A stretch of 64,000 nt of DNA, taken from NCBI RefSeq assembly GCF_964355755.1, contig NC_092670.1:34705795-34769794 (forward strand). The letters run 5' to 3'. The stretch comes from Antedon mediterranea (taxonomy: Eukaryota; Echinodermata; Crinoidea; Comatulida; Antedonidae). Every line of letters starts with the position of its first letter. The stretch's first letter is position 1. Positions 23,701 through 36,400 of the stretch are shown here, piece by piece. Below the pieces are notes generated by a model. The model saw only the letters and a program-made list of their open reading frames with translations, was not told the DNA's origin and did not search any database. The position numbers and the translations under genes are program-made.

Positions 23701-26449
23701 TTAATAACACATGCTCCAACACAAGACGTTCTGGAGTGAGAGAGGGCGACACACACACTTGTAATATTATAGTTGTCAAAGCCTCATTCATATCTGAAAA
23801 AGATTAATTGTAATATACAGTAATAACTTTATCTTGCAGTGTTATTTTATATCATTATCTTCACTTATCTCTACACTTACCATTACGACTGTGTTTTAAA
23901 TATAAATCTTCTACTTGGGAGCAGATCCATTGTAAATTTGCTTCACTTAACCTAAAAAAAAAATATACATAATAAAAATAATCACAAAATATAGTATTAT
24001 CAGTGTTTTTGTTAAGATAAGGGAGATACAGTTACTATTGTTTTTTAAATATAAGACCCACCTATTTATTAGACCCTTGACCTGTTTTCTTAATTTTTCA
24101 AGTTCCAATTGTTTCTGACTATTTTCACCCATCATTTGCGCTCGTTTTTGAGGTGGAATGTAACTGCCGCTGGGTAATTCTGTGCTTTCGGACGTCCCTA
24201 CTAAGTTGCCGTACGGATCCATCTTTGGTAACGATTTAATATGTTGTACATCCTCATCATCTTCATCATTATCATCTTCTTTATCATCGCTGCTTAAATC
24301 AAAATCATCATCATCCGAATATTCTTCAGGTAATGTTCGTTCTTCGATTTTATCACTTTCTTTCTCTTGTATAATTTTCTCTTTTCTTTTTGCGCTTTCT
24401 TCAACAGGCTCATCATTCTCATCCTCTGATTGGTCGGAGAACGAAAGCATTTCTTCATCATCCATTCTGAGATCTGATTCTAAATCACTGTCTTCAAATG
24501 CTTTTATTTTTTCTGAATCGCAAACATCAAGAAGATCTGGAAAGTAGACAGTTAAGCAAAATAACGATGGTAATAAATTTAGCAAAAGAAGAGTAAAATA
24601 TTATACATCATAAGTGTCCTTGCATAGTAATAATAATAAAAATAATAATAACAATAATAATAAGTTTATTTAAAAACAGAAAACTTGATCACTTAATATA
24701 GTTTTTTAGCAAGGCCGTTTCAGTATACAAAAAAAAAACAACAATTAAAAGTAAAAGAAGTAAAAAAAACATAACTAAAACAATACAAAAGTTAAAAGGT
24801 GTTTACAAATGCAAATTGATCAATGCTATTGACTATTATTACTATATTCCCTGCCTCCCAGTCGACTACTGTCTCATCTGAGACCACTGAAAACATACGT
24901 ATGGGAGGTTGACAGTCATCACTCCTGTTTGTTTGTCATCTTTCATCAATCAATTTTATTTTTAAATTATTATTTTTAAAAGGATACAATCTAAGCCATC
25001 TTGCTTAAACACCATCGGTAACAACTTTTCTTTCGTTTTCTTTTTCTTCCTGAATTTCAAAGATTTTTCCAGTTTCTTTATCAACTTGTCTTCCTTTTCA
25101 TTTTGTTCTAGCAACTGAGCCTTTTTCAACGTTTCTTCTTTTTTCTGTTAGAAAACAAAAGAATTTTATTTATTAAAAAAAAAGAAGTCTATAACCATGA
25201 AATGGGAGAGGTGGGGGGAAATTAAGACTGATTCTAGTATACAATGTTGCTATAATTTGGCAAAATTGTGATTTACGTCTTGTTTGGTTTGGAGAGATAA
25301 AATCACTACAATTGTAACATTTATAGACATCTTAAAGACACCTTCCCTACCTTTTTTTATATTTAATTTAAGATCACAAACTATATTTAATGTGAAAATA
25401 ATACTATATGGTCCTATTGCGATAACTTTTTTCCGTCTTTAAATGGTTAAAAATGTGAAAAATAAGTCGATTCTAATAATTATAGCGGCCCGCTATAAAT
25501 CCCAAAATGCATTGCGCGCGGATTGATATTTTTGTTTTTCTTCTGTAATTCACCCACTTTTCGATCGATCGTGAGACCAAAACAAATGAAATACTTCAAA
25601 CTTTTCAGCGAAAATACCGATCCCCAATTTGTATCAACGGAGTCTGACAAAAATAGAAAGACAATTAATGCAGCAACTATACAACGTCAGGCTAGGTATA
25701 TAGCTAGCGTACAATGTTCGTACGTTACTGTTACCTACAAAGCTAGGCCTAGCTAGAGGTCACTCGCCACGTGCTACAGTACTTAGGTAGTGCATTGTTT
25801 CTCACTTTTTATCATAATTTACAATAAAACGTACATTTAAGACAAGGAATACCCTGGTTTAATGTTTTTAAAGTAATATATATGTATTATTTTTACAAAA
25901 CGTCACAAATTGTAGGGAAGGTGTCTTTAAGCTCTGTTTACACTATCAAACTAGTTTGGTAGGGATATGACATCATCATGTCCATATATGGGCACATCCC
26001 ATTGCTTTGTCACATAAGGTTTGATAGTGTAGACAGAGCTTTAGATGCAAAACAGACCTTATTATTCCCTTCTTTCTTTGCCACCGTTTTCTTCTTCTTT
26101 TTCTTTACACTTTTTACTTCTTCAGTCTTTTCAACCACTTGTATCTGTAGAAAATTTAGATAACACAAATAAAAAGCTAAATTTATCCAAGAAAAATCAG
26201 TTTAATTTACCGTTAACACTGTGACTTAAAACAAACCTTTTGTTTCTTGGTGTGAAACGCCTGAATTTTAACTTTCTTTAATTTCTTTGCCTCCTTTCTT
26301 CTTTCTTTTCTAGACTTGCCAACCCTTTTTCTCCTCAGTCTTGGGTCTTTACTTGTCTCGGTTTCATCATCATTCTTTTCTAGTAGCTTGTAAACAGATT
26401 TCTTATAACGCTTTAGATTTTGAGGCTGCTGCTTTTTCTTCACTTTCAT
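17712..26449 (-). CDS. NOM1: Nucleolar MIF4G/MA3 protein NOM1 (Sgd1 family)
   Basis: Fourteen minus-strand exons join without phase conflict into 796 codons, close to the family's usual length: 26237-26449, 26058-26144, 24988-25144, 24062-24536, 23881-23951, 23665-23793, 23247-23371, 22623-22716, 22216-22318, 21442-21566, 20800-21038, 19562-19726, 18351-18482, 17712-17987. The N-terminus is Lys/Arg-rich and nucleolar-like (RLRRKRVGKSRKERRKE), followed by DGLDYLLDV spanning an intron and a long acidic stretch. PYGNLVG, YIPPQKRAQM and KQVKGLINR lead into the MIF4G domain (about residues 300-505), then GRWWVVGSAW, then the MA3 domain (about 590-705; DYIDSFEKLLRLGLKSG). Family knowledge: NOM1/Sgd1 binds the DEAD-box helicase eIF4A3 and acts in 40S ribosome biogenesis in the nucleolus. 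It is head-to-head with ERCC3 and tail-to-tail with COBL. Its introns carry LINE, SINE and MITE insertions. Confidence 0.93.
18080..18217. mobile_element. MITE family C, partial copy near NOM1 last intron
   Basis: Right end AGGGGACAACACATCTTTAA and interior GGCAGGCCAATTCAACTATT match the family; the left terminal repeat is absent. Confidence 0.55.
18530..19090 (-). mobile_element. 5'-truncated LINE fragment with short-repeat tail
   Basis: Minus-strand frame of 124 residues typical of the end of a non-LTR reverse transcriptase (LFYNSVILSVILFCNVCFYG; LNRIGNRAIRLVG; FVPNAIHLYN). The 3' end carries an AATAAAG signal and a tandem ATGACT-type tail at 18534-18556, as in CR1/L2-like elements. It lies in the last intron region of NOM1, on the gene's own strand. 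Confidence 0.8.
19985..20276 (-). mobile_element. LINE reverse-transcriptase C-terminal remnant
   Basis: The frame starts MPVQQRIKYKLTLFVFKILN and continues DSAPAYLPDLV, a pattern typical of the last part of CR1/L2-type non-LTR reverse transcriptases. It is a short remnant within a NOM1 intron. Confidence 0.7.
20525..20763 (-). mobile_element. tRNA-derived SINE, copy 2
   Basis: Reverse-oriented head GAGTGGCCGAGCGGTTAAGA and B box GGGTTCGAGACTC, body with GTTTATAGTCC, TTTAAAGTGC and GAGGTTACCCC equivalents. In a NOM1 intron. Confidence 0.75.
21075..21275. mobile_element. MITE family C, partial copy in NOM1 intron
   Basis: Begins AAAGATGTATTGTCCCC and keeps GGCAGCCACTTTAACTATTT; the right terminal repeat is missing. 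Confidence 0.55.
21991..22171. mobile_element. MITE family B, copy 3
   Basis: AAGCTTGGTTCCCACTAGAA and GCTAGTGGGAACCACGCTTT ends. Long arms (AACGCAAGGACGTAA against TTGCGTTACGTCCTTG) and an inner ATCACAAGCGA/TCGCTTGTGAT stem make a near-perfect palindrome in a NOM1 intron. Confidence 0.8.
22366..22502. mobile_element. MITE family A, copy 3 (degenerate)
   Basis: Keeps the internal GACAAAAAAAGTGTGAT and CCATATATGGGCA words and a right arm TTTGATAGTTTAGAC, but both termini have decayed. Lies in a NOM1 intron. Confidence 0.55.
24622..24800 (-). mobile_element. LINE-like 3' tail with AAT/ATT repeats
   Basis: Within NOM1 intron 3, minus-strand AATAAACTTATTATT is followed by degenerate ATT repeats, resembling another microsatellite-tailed non-LTR 3' end. 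Confidence 0.4.
25331..25931. mobile_element. Inverted-repeat DNA element, about 600 bp
   Basis: CTTAAAGACACCTTCCCTAC at 25331 is mirrored by GTAGGGAAGGTGTCTTTAAG ending at 25931. It lies in NOM1 intron 2; a second, unrelated MITE (25929-26041) begins at its right edge. The interior has a GC-rich patch (GCGGCCCGC) and no gene. Confidence 0.8.
25929..26041. mobile_element. MITE family A, copy 4 (short)
   Basis: AAGCTCTGTTTACACTATCA and GATAGTGTAGACAGAGCTT ends with a shortened centre (CCATATATGGGCACATC). Abuts the 600-bp element at 25331-25931 in NOM1 intron 2. Confidence 0.8.
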
Positions 26450-27486
26450 TTTGCTATGTTGGAAGTTATTTATTAAATTTATAAAATAAATTAGGCTAGG
26501 TTTATGTTATGAACAACAAATAAAAATACAATCTGAATTATTATTAGAGATAACTCCACAACAATACATTAATTTAACTTGAACATGTAAAAAGCACATT
26601 TTGGTATGTAGGTAGGCTTATCCGGGATCGAGGTCAGTCCTATCATCAGATCGAGCCGGTTTTTTACCTACACTAGACAGCCGTACGTACGCAGCGTAGT
26701 CTGTAGAGCTGAGTATCGGAGGCCTAGCCTAGCATCGTAAATTTAAAGAAAAGGCATAGCTAGGCCCCTAGTAGGTCTAGTGTAGTTTAAAGATCTATCC
26801 AGCCTAAGCAGTAGTTAATGATCAAGTGTTATAAAACAATTTAATACTATATCACTCATTTTGTTTGATGTTATAAAATATACCAACTTTTTTTTCACCT
26901 TTCTTCACAAACACAATCACAACAAAAAACACATGGCAAGATAGATGTCGTGTTAGAAGGCAAGTCCATTATTTATAATAGCAAGGCACCGTAAAAGAAC
27001 TTTTTAATTGATATAGATAACGATAATTTTATAGTCTTATAAGAAATAATTAAACATATACAGATTTTTTTAAATTTAAATTATTACAATAAAAATATTT
27101 CTGTTAGTTTTCTGCATAATATTTTGTGTACAAATCATTTGCTTTCCCCTACAAATATTGAACTGTCTTTACGTCGATAGAGGGAGTATACTTTACTTTG
27201 GGAAATCCATTTCCATTTTAGCCTTTGAGAGGTGTAGATTGTAGGCCTAGTATGCTTAGCCTTAGGCCTAAGCTTTATTTCGTTATTTCTATCAATAAAA
27301 ATTAAATTAGAATTTAATATTGATTTTAGTTAAATATAATAATATAATTTAGTGGTAAATAAATGAATAATCTGAATGTTTAGGTTATAACTGCCTGAGA
27401 AGCAACACAACACCTTAAAAGTTAATAAATAGGCCTCCTAAGTCTTGACATTATTGAACTGAGGCTCTTGCTAGACTTAGATTCAG
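26450..27486. promoter_or_regulatory. Divergent NOM1/ERCC3 intergenic region
   Basis: About 1.04 kb separates the two start codons, which point away from each other, so the promoters of both housekeeping genes should lie here. The segment contains several CpG-bearing and TAGGCCTA-like words (26,640-26,780; 27,240-27,275). I see no clear TATA box at a convincing distance from either ATG and no transposon signature. Confidence 0.5.
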
Positions 27487-30400
27487 ATGGGGAAGAGAGA
27501 CAGAAAGAACGTAGGTAAGTCCCCTAGTTGGTTGTGGCCAATTAGGTAGTATTCAATTACACGAATTATATTATAAGTAATTTTTCTATAAGTATAAGTA
27601 GTGGCTAAATTTACAACCCACAAAAAAAAATCTTGGGGTGGGGAATTGGAGAAAAGAATGAGGGATTGTGAGGCACTGTCTCCATGTTGTAGGTGATGAT
27701 TATTAGGGTTACAATGCTGTATTTCTCTTAATCCTCTTATTTTCTTCTTATTACTCTGTTTATATTCTTTTTCAGATGGCAAGAAATCAAAAAAAGCAAA
27801 GGTACCCGAACCAGACATAGAGGATGATGATACTCAAGAAGGTATCTCTATTTGACAAGTACTTTTTAAATTGAAGTTCGAAGTACTTCAAAGAACTTCA
27901 CATAGCTTGGACTCAATCAGGGGCGGATTCAAGGGGGTCCTAGCCAGCCTGGGCCCCAGACAGCCCGGGCCCCAGCCAGCCCGGGCCCCAGCCAGCCCGG
28001 GCCCCAGCCAGCCCGGGCCCCAGCCAGCCCGGGCCCCAGCCAGCCCGGGCCCCAGCCAGCCCGGGCCCCAGCCAGCCCGGGCCCCAGCCAGCCCGGGCCC
28101 CAGCCAGCCCGGGCCCCAGCCAGCCCGGGCCCCAGCCAGCCCGGGCCCCAGCCAGCCCGGGCCCCAGCCAGCCCGGGCCCCATCCAGCCCGGGCCCCATC
28201 TAAATTTCACAAATTGTAATGCAAAAGATAGGATCAAATTAAGTCGAGCACTTCATGTCACTACTTGTAGGATCTTTCCCCCACTCCCCTCCCCCACCCC
28301 GCCCCCCCCCCCCTATTTCAAAATCATGGATCTGCCACTGTCAATCTTTCATCAATTCAGGTCACTTGTTCCATTTATCCTCAAAATTGGACAGCAACAA
28401 AACAGAAATGTCTTAAAGGTCCCAAATTCTTTCCTACTTCTTATAATGCTTTTTGAAAAACAAAATGTACTGAAAAATTTACTCGTGTTTTCTTTTATTT
28501 ATCTAGGAAATGAATCGCAACTGGTGCCAGAGGGAGCGTTTAAGAAGGTAGATGAAGTTTCGGTCGAGGATGAATACGGAGCTAAAGATTACAGGTCACA
28601 ATTGGAGCTTAAAGGTGATCACGGGTCTAGGCCGTTGTGGGTTGTAAGTGTATTTTAATCTTTGGAAGATATTTCATTCAACTCTCACATGATATGTCAC
28701 TGTTATGCACTTGTCAATTGTATGACGCTCTAGCAACCCCTGGGAGAGGGAGTAATAAATAATTAAGTCATATTTTACGCAGGGGTGTGTCATAGTGTAT
28801 ACAATATAAGGTATGACACACATCGGACAAATGAGTACCTCTTCCGGGGGTTGTATATATATATATATATATATATAGGTAACTTTATTCCAAAAAATGT
28901 AACAAAACCACGCACTGTGGATTTACAAAATCTGATACGTTCTTATATGCATGCATCCTACAACAACAAAAAATATAAAATAATGTAAAAATAAAGATTC
29001 AAAATAACAAAAGCCACTTATTTCTGTTACTGGCAATCTCACGCAAATTAATTAGGTCGTTAAAATTATTTATCTTTGTATAGTGTCATACAATTGACAA
29101 TGCATTCATTATATTTATATTAACATTTATATGAATATCGCGCTACAGAAAACAAAATTAATAATATTTAGTAATACTTTTTTGTCTTTCTTTTAGGCTC
29201 CTGATGGCCACATCTTCTTGGAGTCCTTCTCACCAGTATACAAGCACGCTCACGACTTTCTCATTGCGATTTCGGAACCTGTTGGTCGTCCAGTACATAT
29301 ACATGAATACAAGTTAGTTGTATAACATAATATACTAATTGTATAACTGTAGTGTTTTATATTAATCTAATTTAGCCAGCCTACACCTCATATATATATA
29401 TTGTATTGTTTGTAATAATTTGTTTGCGGTACACCACATAAGAATTTCTCAGTTTCTCTAATTAATTTGTTAATATTATATAATATTGTTTTGTTAATTT
29501 TAAAGGGACGACCAGTTTGGGGTTATGCCTATTATGTGCTCCTGACACGATTGTACTTTTTCAAAATAATGAATATTAAATACTGGACTGTAAATAAGGC
29601 TTGTTTAACCCATTTGACCTTTGAATCCAAAATAGATGACCTGGAAGTACTTGGACTTATGATTTAACTAACTAAAGTTGACTATTTTGTATTACAGGTT
29701 AACTCCATATTCCTTGTATGCGGCTGTTTCTGTAGGCCTTCAGACTAATGACATCATTGAATACTTGAGACGCCTCAGTAAAACATCAATTCCTGAAGGA
29801 ATTATTGAGTTTATCAAGGTAATTCAAATAACAATATATTATGTTAATTCTATGTGGAGAGCCTCTCGACGGTTATTTTTATTTATAACATTTAGGCGAT
29901 CCTGTGCTTCAATGGTTTACTTTAGTATTGTTTTTATGTCTGACTTTGATAAATGATATACATGATATCCTCAAATGGATATTATTTGGTCAAATGACAA
30001 AATTGTACTTATACCAAGTACATTTGAGAATACAATACTTTACTTTAATAATCTAGTAGTAAAAAGTAATAACCTAGTAATTATCAGGTAGGACTCGAAC
30101 CCACGACCTCTTAAAATGTAAATTGTGGAATAACCTGTGACTTGCAGCCTACTGGGCTGAATAGCGACATACCACAACTTTCTAACTAAGGGTCCCTTTG
30201 TGATCAAATGCTGCCACCAAACGGCGCTCTTTCATCTGTCCACCACAACGGGGGCTGAGATGAACCAGTATACTGGGTTAACCCCAATTCTTCCAGTTCT
30301 CCTAATCACTAAATTGATTTGGAATTTATTTCTTTTTTCAGCTTTGTACTGTGAGCTATGGTAAGCTAAAACTTGTGCTAAAACACAATCGATACTTTGT

Positions 30401-33400
30401 TGAAACGTCATTTCCCGTAAGTATTTTAATTTCCCTTTATGTTCACCATTATTAACCAAAATTAAAGTTATTTTGATTTTATTTTAAGCTCCATGCATCA
30501 TGTGAGCTTCCTACAGACTAGCCCTAGTTGTTACTTTTTGCTTATTGTATTTACAGGAGGTTCTACAAAAATTACTAAAAGATCATGAAATTCAGGAATG
30601 CCGTTTCCGAGAAGATGACAAACTAGAAGATACGGATGGACTTATCAAGTCACAAACAACAATTAAATCGGCATTAAAAGTAAGAAATTTATTTAAAGAT
30701 ATATTGTCCCTTTAAAAAAATAATTATTAACACTTTGACCACAAATTTTATTTACCTGAAAAAACTGTAATATAATAGTCAAATTGGCTGCCAGCCAATA
30801 CATTTTTGGTTGAATTTAACCATTTAATTTGTAATTTTATAAGTGAAAACATTATCAAAGTCTGATTTAATTAATCTTGATTTTTCATGTTTTTGGGGGA
30901 CAATACATCTTTAATAAAAAGAAAGAATATGGATGAACAAAACAGAATAGAAAAAATACCGTCATTATCTCTAACCACACATTTGGACTGGGCAAATATT
31001 TCTGATTTTGCTTTCTGTTTTTAAGAATAAATGTTCTATAGAAAAGTACCCTTTGAACCATTGGAAAGCTCTTGTATAGAAATTCCTACATTTTATACAA
31101 TTGTTTGGTAAACATAGATCACATTTTCGCGCCGCGGCCTTAGCCAGCTATGTCCCAAGAGGATATATTCATTAAGAAGCTTTATCATCGCGGTAGCTAT
31201 AGTTCTAAGCCCGACAGTTTTGTGAATTTGTAAACTCTACTATAATTTATAGGTCCTAGCTGCTGGATCCAAAAAACGTATGGGAAAAGAGAGTCTATGA
31301 GGGCTCACGGTTGAACGATTTTGGATTCTTGCCCTTTGATTGGTTGACGCGAATCAACAGACTGGAAAAAAATTTTCTCACTTCTACCGCCGTGGAGTCA
31401 CGTTGTCTCTAGAGGGTATTCAGTTGCATGCCTACAGGTTGAGGGTCACACACACAGCACATTAAAGTTCAAAATTGACCATTTTTAAATGCCATTTTTG
31501 AATTATAGATTAATATTTTTTGGCAAATAATACATTGTTGGAAAGGTACACATGTCTTCTTTCAAAAGCTGTTGAAAATTAGCAGAAATATCAATTATTC
31601 AATGAAATACAACCAGATTACTAACACCCACCAAAATAGGCATGATGTGATTTATAATTAAATAGCTATGTTAGATTTTGTGTATTTTTGCGATTAACCA
31701 ACATATTTTTATTTTGTTACACGTTTCCATGGTAAAAAAATGTCTATAAATAATTGTGTATTCATAGTACAATTAACTAGTGAAGAAATGGGCATAATGT
31801 GATTTATAATTAAATAGCTATGTTAGATTTTGTGTATTTTTGTGATTAACCAACATATTTTTATTTTGTTACACGTTTCCATGGTAAAAAAATGTCTATA
31901 AATAATTGTGTATTCATAGTACAATTAACTAGTGAAGAAATGGGCATAATGTGATTCATAATTAAAGAACTATCTTTGATTTGTATGTATTTTTGTGCTT
32001 AAAGGACATCTTTTTAATAATTAATCATTTAATATCTGAAGAAAGAACAATGATTAATTTTAAAATGTTGAGCAGCGTTTTTGTAAGAACTATTTCTTGT
32101 TTAATTAAAGACCAAAACTCTGAATTGTTTATTATATGGATGGTCTTTAATTGGAGGTAGACTATATCAAATTCTTTATTCAATTTTATGTAACACCTAA
32201 ATAAATTCCTGTCATTTGATTGGACAATTGTGGGTCACATGGCGTGCAATAGTACGCACTATTAAACGATCGTTTAATAGTACTATTTTAAACGTTTTTG
32301 TGTACGAAAAAAAAACGTTTCGCGGATGAAAAAAAATCTGTTAGGCCTAGCCTAGGCGTTTTAGCCCTGCTAGGCCTAGGATTGTTTAGTTGTTTGTTGA
32401 CATAATTAACACTAAAGTAGTTGTGTTTATAAAATCCATATAAATATAACATTTAATATAATATTAAAAACCAAATGTTACTGTTTTTAATCAATGTGAA
32501 TGAAATATAGGCCTTGGCTAGGGCTACCTTATTTGATTCAAATGACAGGAATTTATTTAGATGTTATTTATATAATTTAAAACAAACAAATAATGGCATT
32601 TGGTGAATGATGAAATGTTATATAAACTCGGTGTTGCCTCGTTGATATCCTTTCATCATTCACCTCATGCCATTATTTGTACCATTACACTCATAAAGAT
32701 TCATTATTTGTATATTAATTAATTTCCACAATATAACATACAATAATGTTAATAAAATAAAATTGCATAAATACAATGAAACGTAGTTCAAATGATTGTA
32801 AACATACTTTTCTTTTAAAGCTCAATAAACCAGCGACTAGTACAGTAGATGCTGAAGCATCTGAGCAAAATGGAAGTGAGAAAGAGGCCATTCCGAGTGA
32901 TATTTATGATTTTTACGACAAGATAGATAAGGAAGATGAAGAAGGAGAAGACTTACAGACTGTGTCATTTGAGGTCAAACAACAGGAAATTGAGAAATTA
33001 CAGAAAAGGTAATATAGCCACATTTTCTCCCTCTCAGGCAGTCTAACAACAGGATGCTGAGCTCTTGAGATCAAAGGATTTATCTCTGGCTGCGATGACG
33101 ATCAGTTCCACGCCCCTTAACACCGCACACTGTAGAGAATATGTCCATAGTACAGATCAAGACTGAGTTCCTATCTTGGGAAGCTCTGTGTCCTGTTATT
33201 AGATTGCCTTGGTTAAATACTGTCAAGAGAGTTAACCAATCACATATGCTCTTTGTCAGTTGTAAATTAGGTTTAGTTTAAATGGGTTCTATAACTTTAG
33301 TGTCTTAAAAGACACGGCTATTGTATAGTATATTGTATAGTATATTGTATAGTATATTGTATAGTATATTGTATAGTATATTGTATAGTATATTGTATAG

Positions 33401-36400
33401 TATATTGTATAGTATATTGTATAGTATATTGTATAGTATATTGTATAGTATATTGTATAGTATATTGTATAGTATATTGTATAGTATATTGTATAGTATA
33501 TTGTATAGTATATTGTATAGTATATTGTATAGTATATTGTATAGTATATTGTATAGTATATTGTATAGTATATTGTATAGTATATTGTATAGTATATTGT
33601 ATAGTATATTGTATAGTATATTGTATAGTATATTGTATAGTATATTGTATAGTATATTGTATAGTATATTGTATAGTATATTTGATAATCCATTCAATGT
33701 TTAGTGTGTTATTTTTTTTAATAATAGTAAAATTAGGTTAGTTAATAATTAAAATGGGTATAATATACAATAAATTGTGATTTACCAAATCCGATCATTG
33801 TAACCAAAACATTTAAATTGTTTTAGTCATCCTTTGGTTTGAACAAGCTCAACAAATTGTATTAGTGCTATGTATCTGTTTTTTAAAAAAAAGCTTATAG
33901 TGTGGATATAATTTTGTTGCAATTTATAGTTTGTTTATTTTCTTTGAAGGTGTATTGAGTTGGACTTTCCACTCCTAGCTGAGTATGATTTTAGAAATGA
34001 TACCAACAACCCAGACCTTAAGTAAGTACTTCATGCTGTTCTCCAGTGACCGTATTCACCATTCACACCCTTACAATTAAAAATCTCCTATCTATTGTGA
34101 ATATTTAAAAATATTTATTTAGTTAAGTGAAATACTTAATATTTAAGGGTGATATATCACTTAAGTGTGATTGGTGAATATGGCCACGGAGTCCTAGGAT
34201 GCAAGAACGTAGATGCAACTGAAGCGAGTTGACCAATGATAAGCGACAGTTTGAATAATCCATCGCTTGTGATTGGTCAAATCACTCGCGTCCTTATGTT
34301 CCATCCTAGTAAAGACCAAGCTTTGCATTGTTGAATCGTTTATTTGATTTAAAAAGCTGTCCTGTTTGAACTAAAAAATTTTAATTTTCATTTGCTCTTT
34401 CATATGTTTCTTTCAGCATTGATTTAAAACCTACAACAATTTTGAGACCATACCAGGAAAAGAGTTTACGGAAGATGTTTGGTAATGGGCGTGCTCGTTC
34501 GGGAATCATTGTATTACCCTGTGGTAAGACCATTGAGTATTCTGATGTGCCTTATGCTCTGTCTACACTATCACACTATAAAAGTGTGATGTGCCCAAAT
34601 ATGGTAGTGATATGACATCATCATGTCCATATATGGGCACATCACATTTTGTTGTCACATAACGTTTGATAGTGTGGACAGAACTTTTGGGACTGAATAC
34701 CTTGAGAAAACCTTCTGTATTAAAAATGTGTATTATTACTGTATATGACTGAGTATACTCCCATGGGGCTTGGGTATAACATTTGTTGGTAATTAAGGGG
34801 TGGGATTATACTCGAATTGTACTAAGAATCAAATTCTTGTGTCCAAATTTAGCATAAAAGTGGGTAGAATTATAATTAAGAATGAGATTGTACTCATCAT
34901 ACAGTATTATTATTAGGCTGTCAACCTTGGTACTGTAGTCTTCCCATTAATAGCACCCCTTTTCATTATCCTGGTTTCGTAATTGAATCTTACGTAAGTA
35001 TAATAATTTGCGTCAGGTGCCGGTAAGACTCTCGTTGGAGTGACAGCATCATGCACGGTTCGTAAACGCTGTATTGTCTTGTGCACCAGTGGCGTTGCTG
35101 TGGAGCAGTGGAGGTCACAGTTCAAGATGTGGTCAACGGTCGATGACACAATGATATGCAGATTCACGTCGGATGCCAAAGACAAACCAATGGGTAGGTT
35201 GAAAAAAACTTGTGAAGGCGAACTTTTCCAGAAAATGCAACTTATGACCGCGGGTCCGCAATACTAGATACTTGCTTGATGTTAATGGGTCAGTAATTAA
35301 CAAGCTAAATAGCTTATATCAGCCTTCCTATCTTTCAATACAATACTGTATAGACATTTGGGGGATACAGGTACACTTTAATTTTATGTAAGAAGATTTT
35401 ATATTAACAACTATATAATTGTTGATTATGAATTATTGTTGCTCAAGCATAAAAATAAATAAAGTAAAATAGTTCTGTTGTGTTCTAATTCCTTTACTTT
35501 TTTTTTCAGGCTGTACGATATGCATCAGTACATATTCCATGATTTCCCATAGCAGTAAGAGGTCATGGGAAGCTGATCAGGTCATTAAGTGGTTGAAAAG
35601 TCAGGAATGGGGACTGATGGTATTAGATGGTAGGTGATAGGGATAAAATGTCAAAGGTTATAATCGTTGTGTTGGATAGTAAGTTGGGAATAAAATAACA
35701 GAAAAAGAATAGGATATGGAAAAAATGTATTGCTCAGTATAGGACCATGCCACATCAATGTATGTAAACTGGGCCAATGGGAAGGACCAGGTAATGAGAG
35801 TAAATGATCTTGCCTATACAAGCAAGATAGAGAGGTTTCCAACCCATGCTAGTCTGATTTCCCTTACATTACGCCATATGGATCTCTCACTAAGATGACA
35901 GTAGATAAAATTGATTCATAATATTTTGTATTTATTCAGAGGTTCACACGATCCCAGCCAAACAGTTCAGAAGAGTTCTGACAGAAGTACAGGCACACTG
36001 TAAACTAGGTCTGACCGCCACTCTCGTCAGGGAAGACGACAAGATTGCGGATCTCAACTTCCTTATTGGTCCCAAATTGTATGAGGCAAATTGGATGGAA
36101 CTGCAAAACAATGGACATATTGCCAAGGTGCAGTGTGCTGAGGTCTGGTGCCCTATGACACCAGAATTTTATCGGGAATATCTAGGAATGAGGACCAGAA
36201 AAAGACTGGTAAGATGTAAACATTTTTTTTCAATTCAATTCAAATTTATATACCATCCTCTATGGTTTTTGGGGTACATATAGTAGAAAGGAATGTTGTA
36301 GAATCCTCTATTTTTTCTCTTCACAGAAGACGAAACCAAATAAACAACATTAAGGAATGTGTTGCATATAAAAAAAATATTTTAAATATCATCAATTGTA

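Noticed and set aside
24182-24547. 121-codon Ser-rich + frame
   Set aside because: Antisense shadow of the acidic NOM1 exon 4.
27871-28237. Pro/Gly-Ala-rich frames on both strands
   Set aside because: Produced by the 16-bp GC-rich minisatellite within an ERCC3 intron.
33289-33704. Long repetitive open frames on both strands
   Set aside because: They are translations of the perfect 12-bp repeat; no start context, conserved domain or splice partner.
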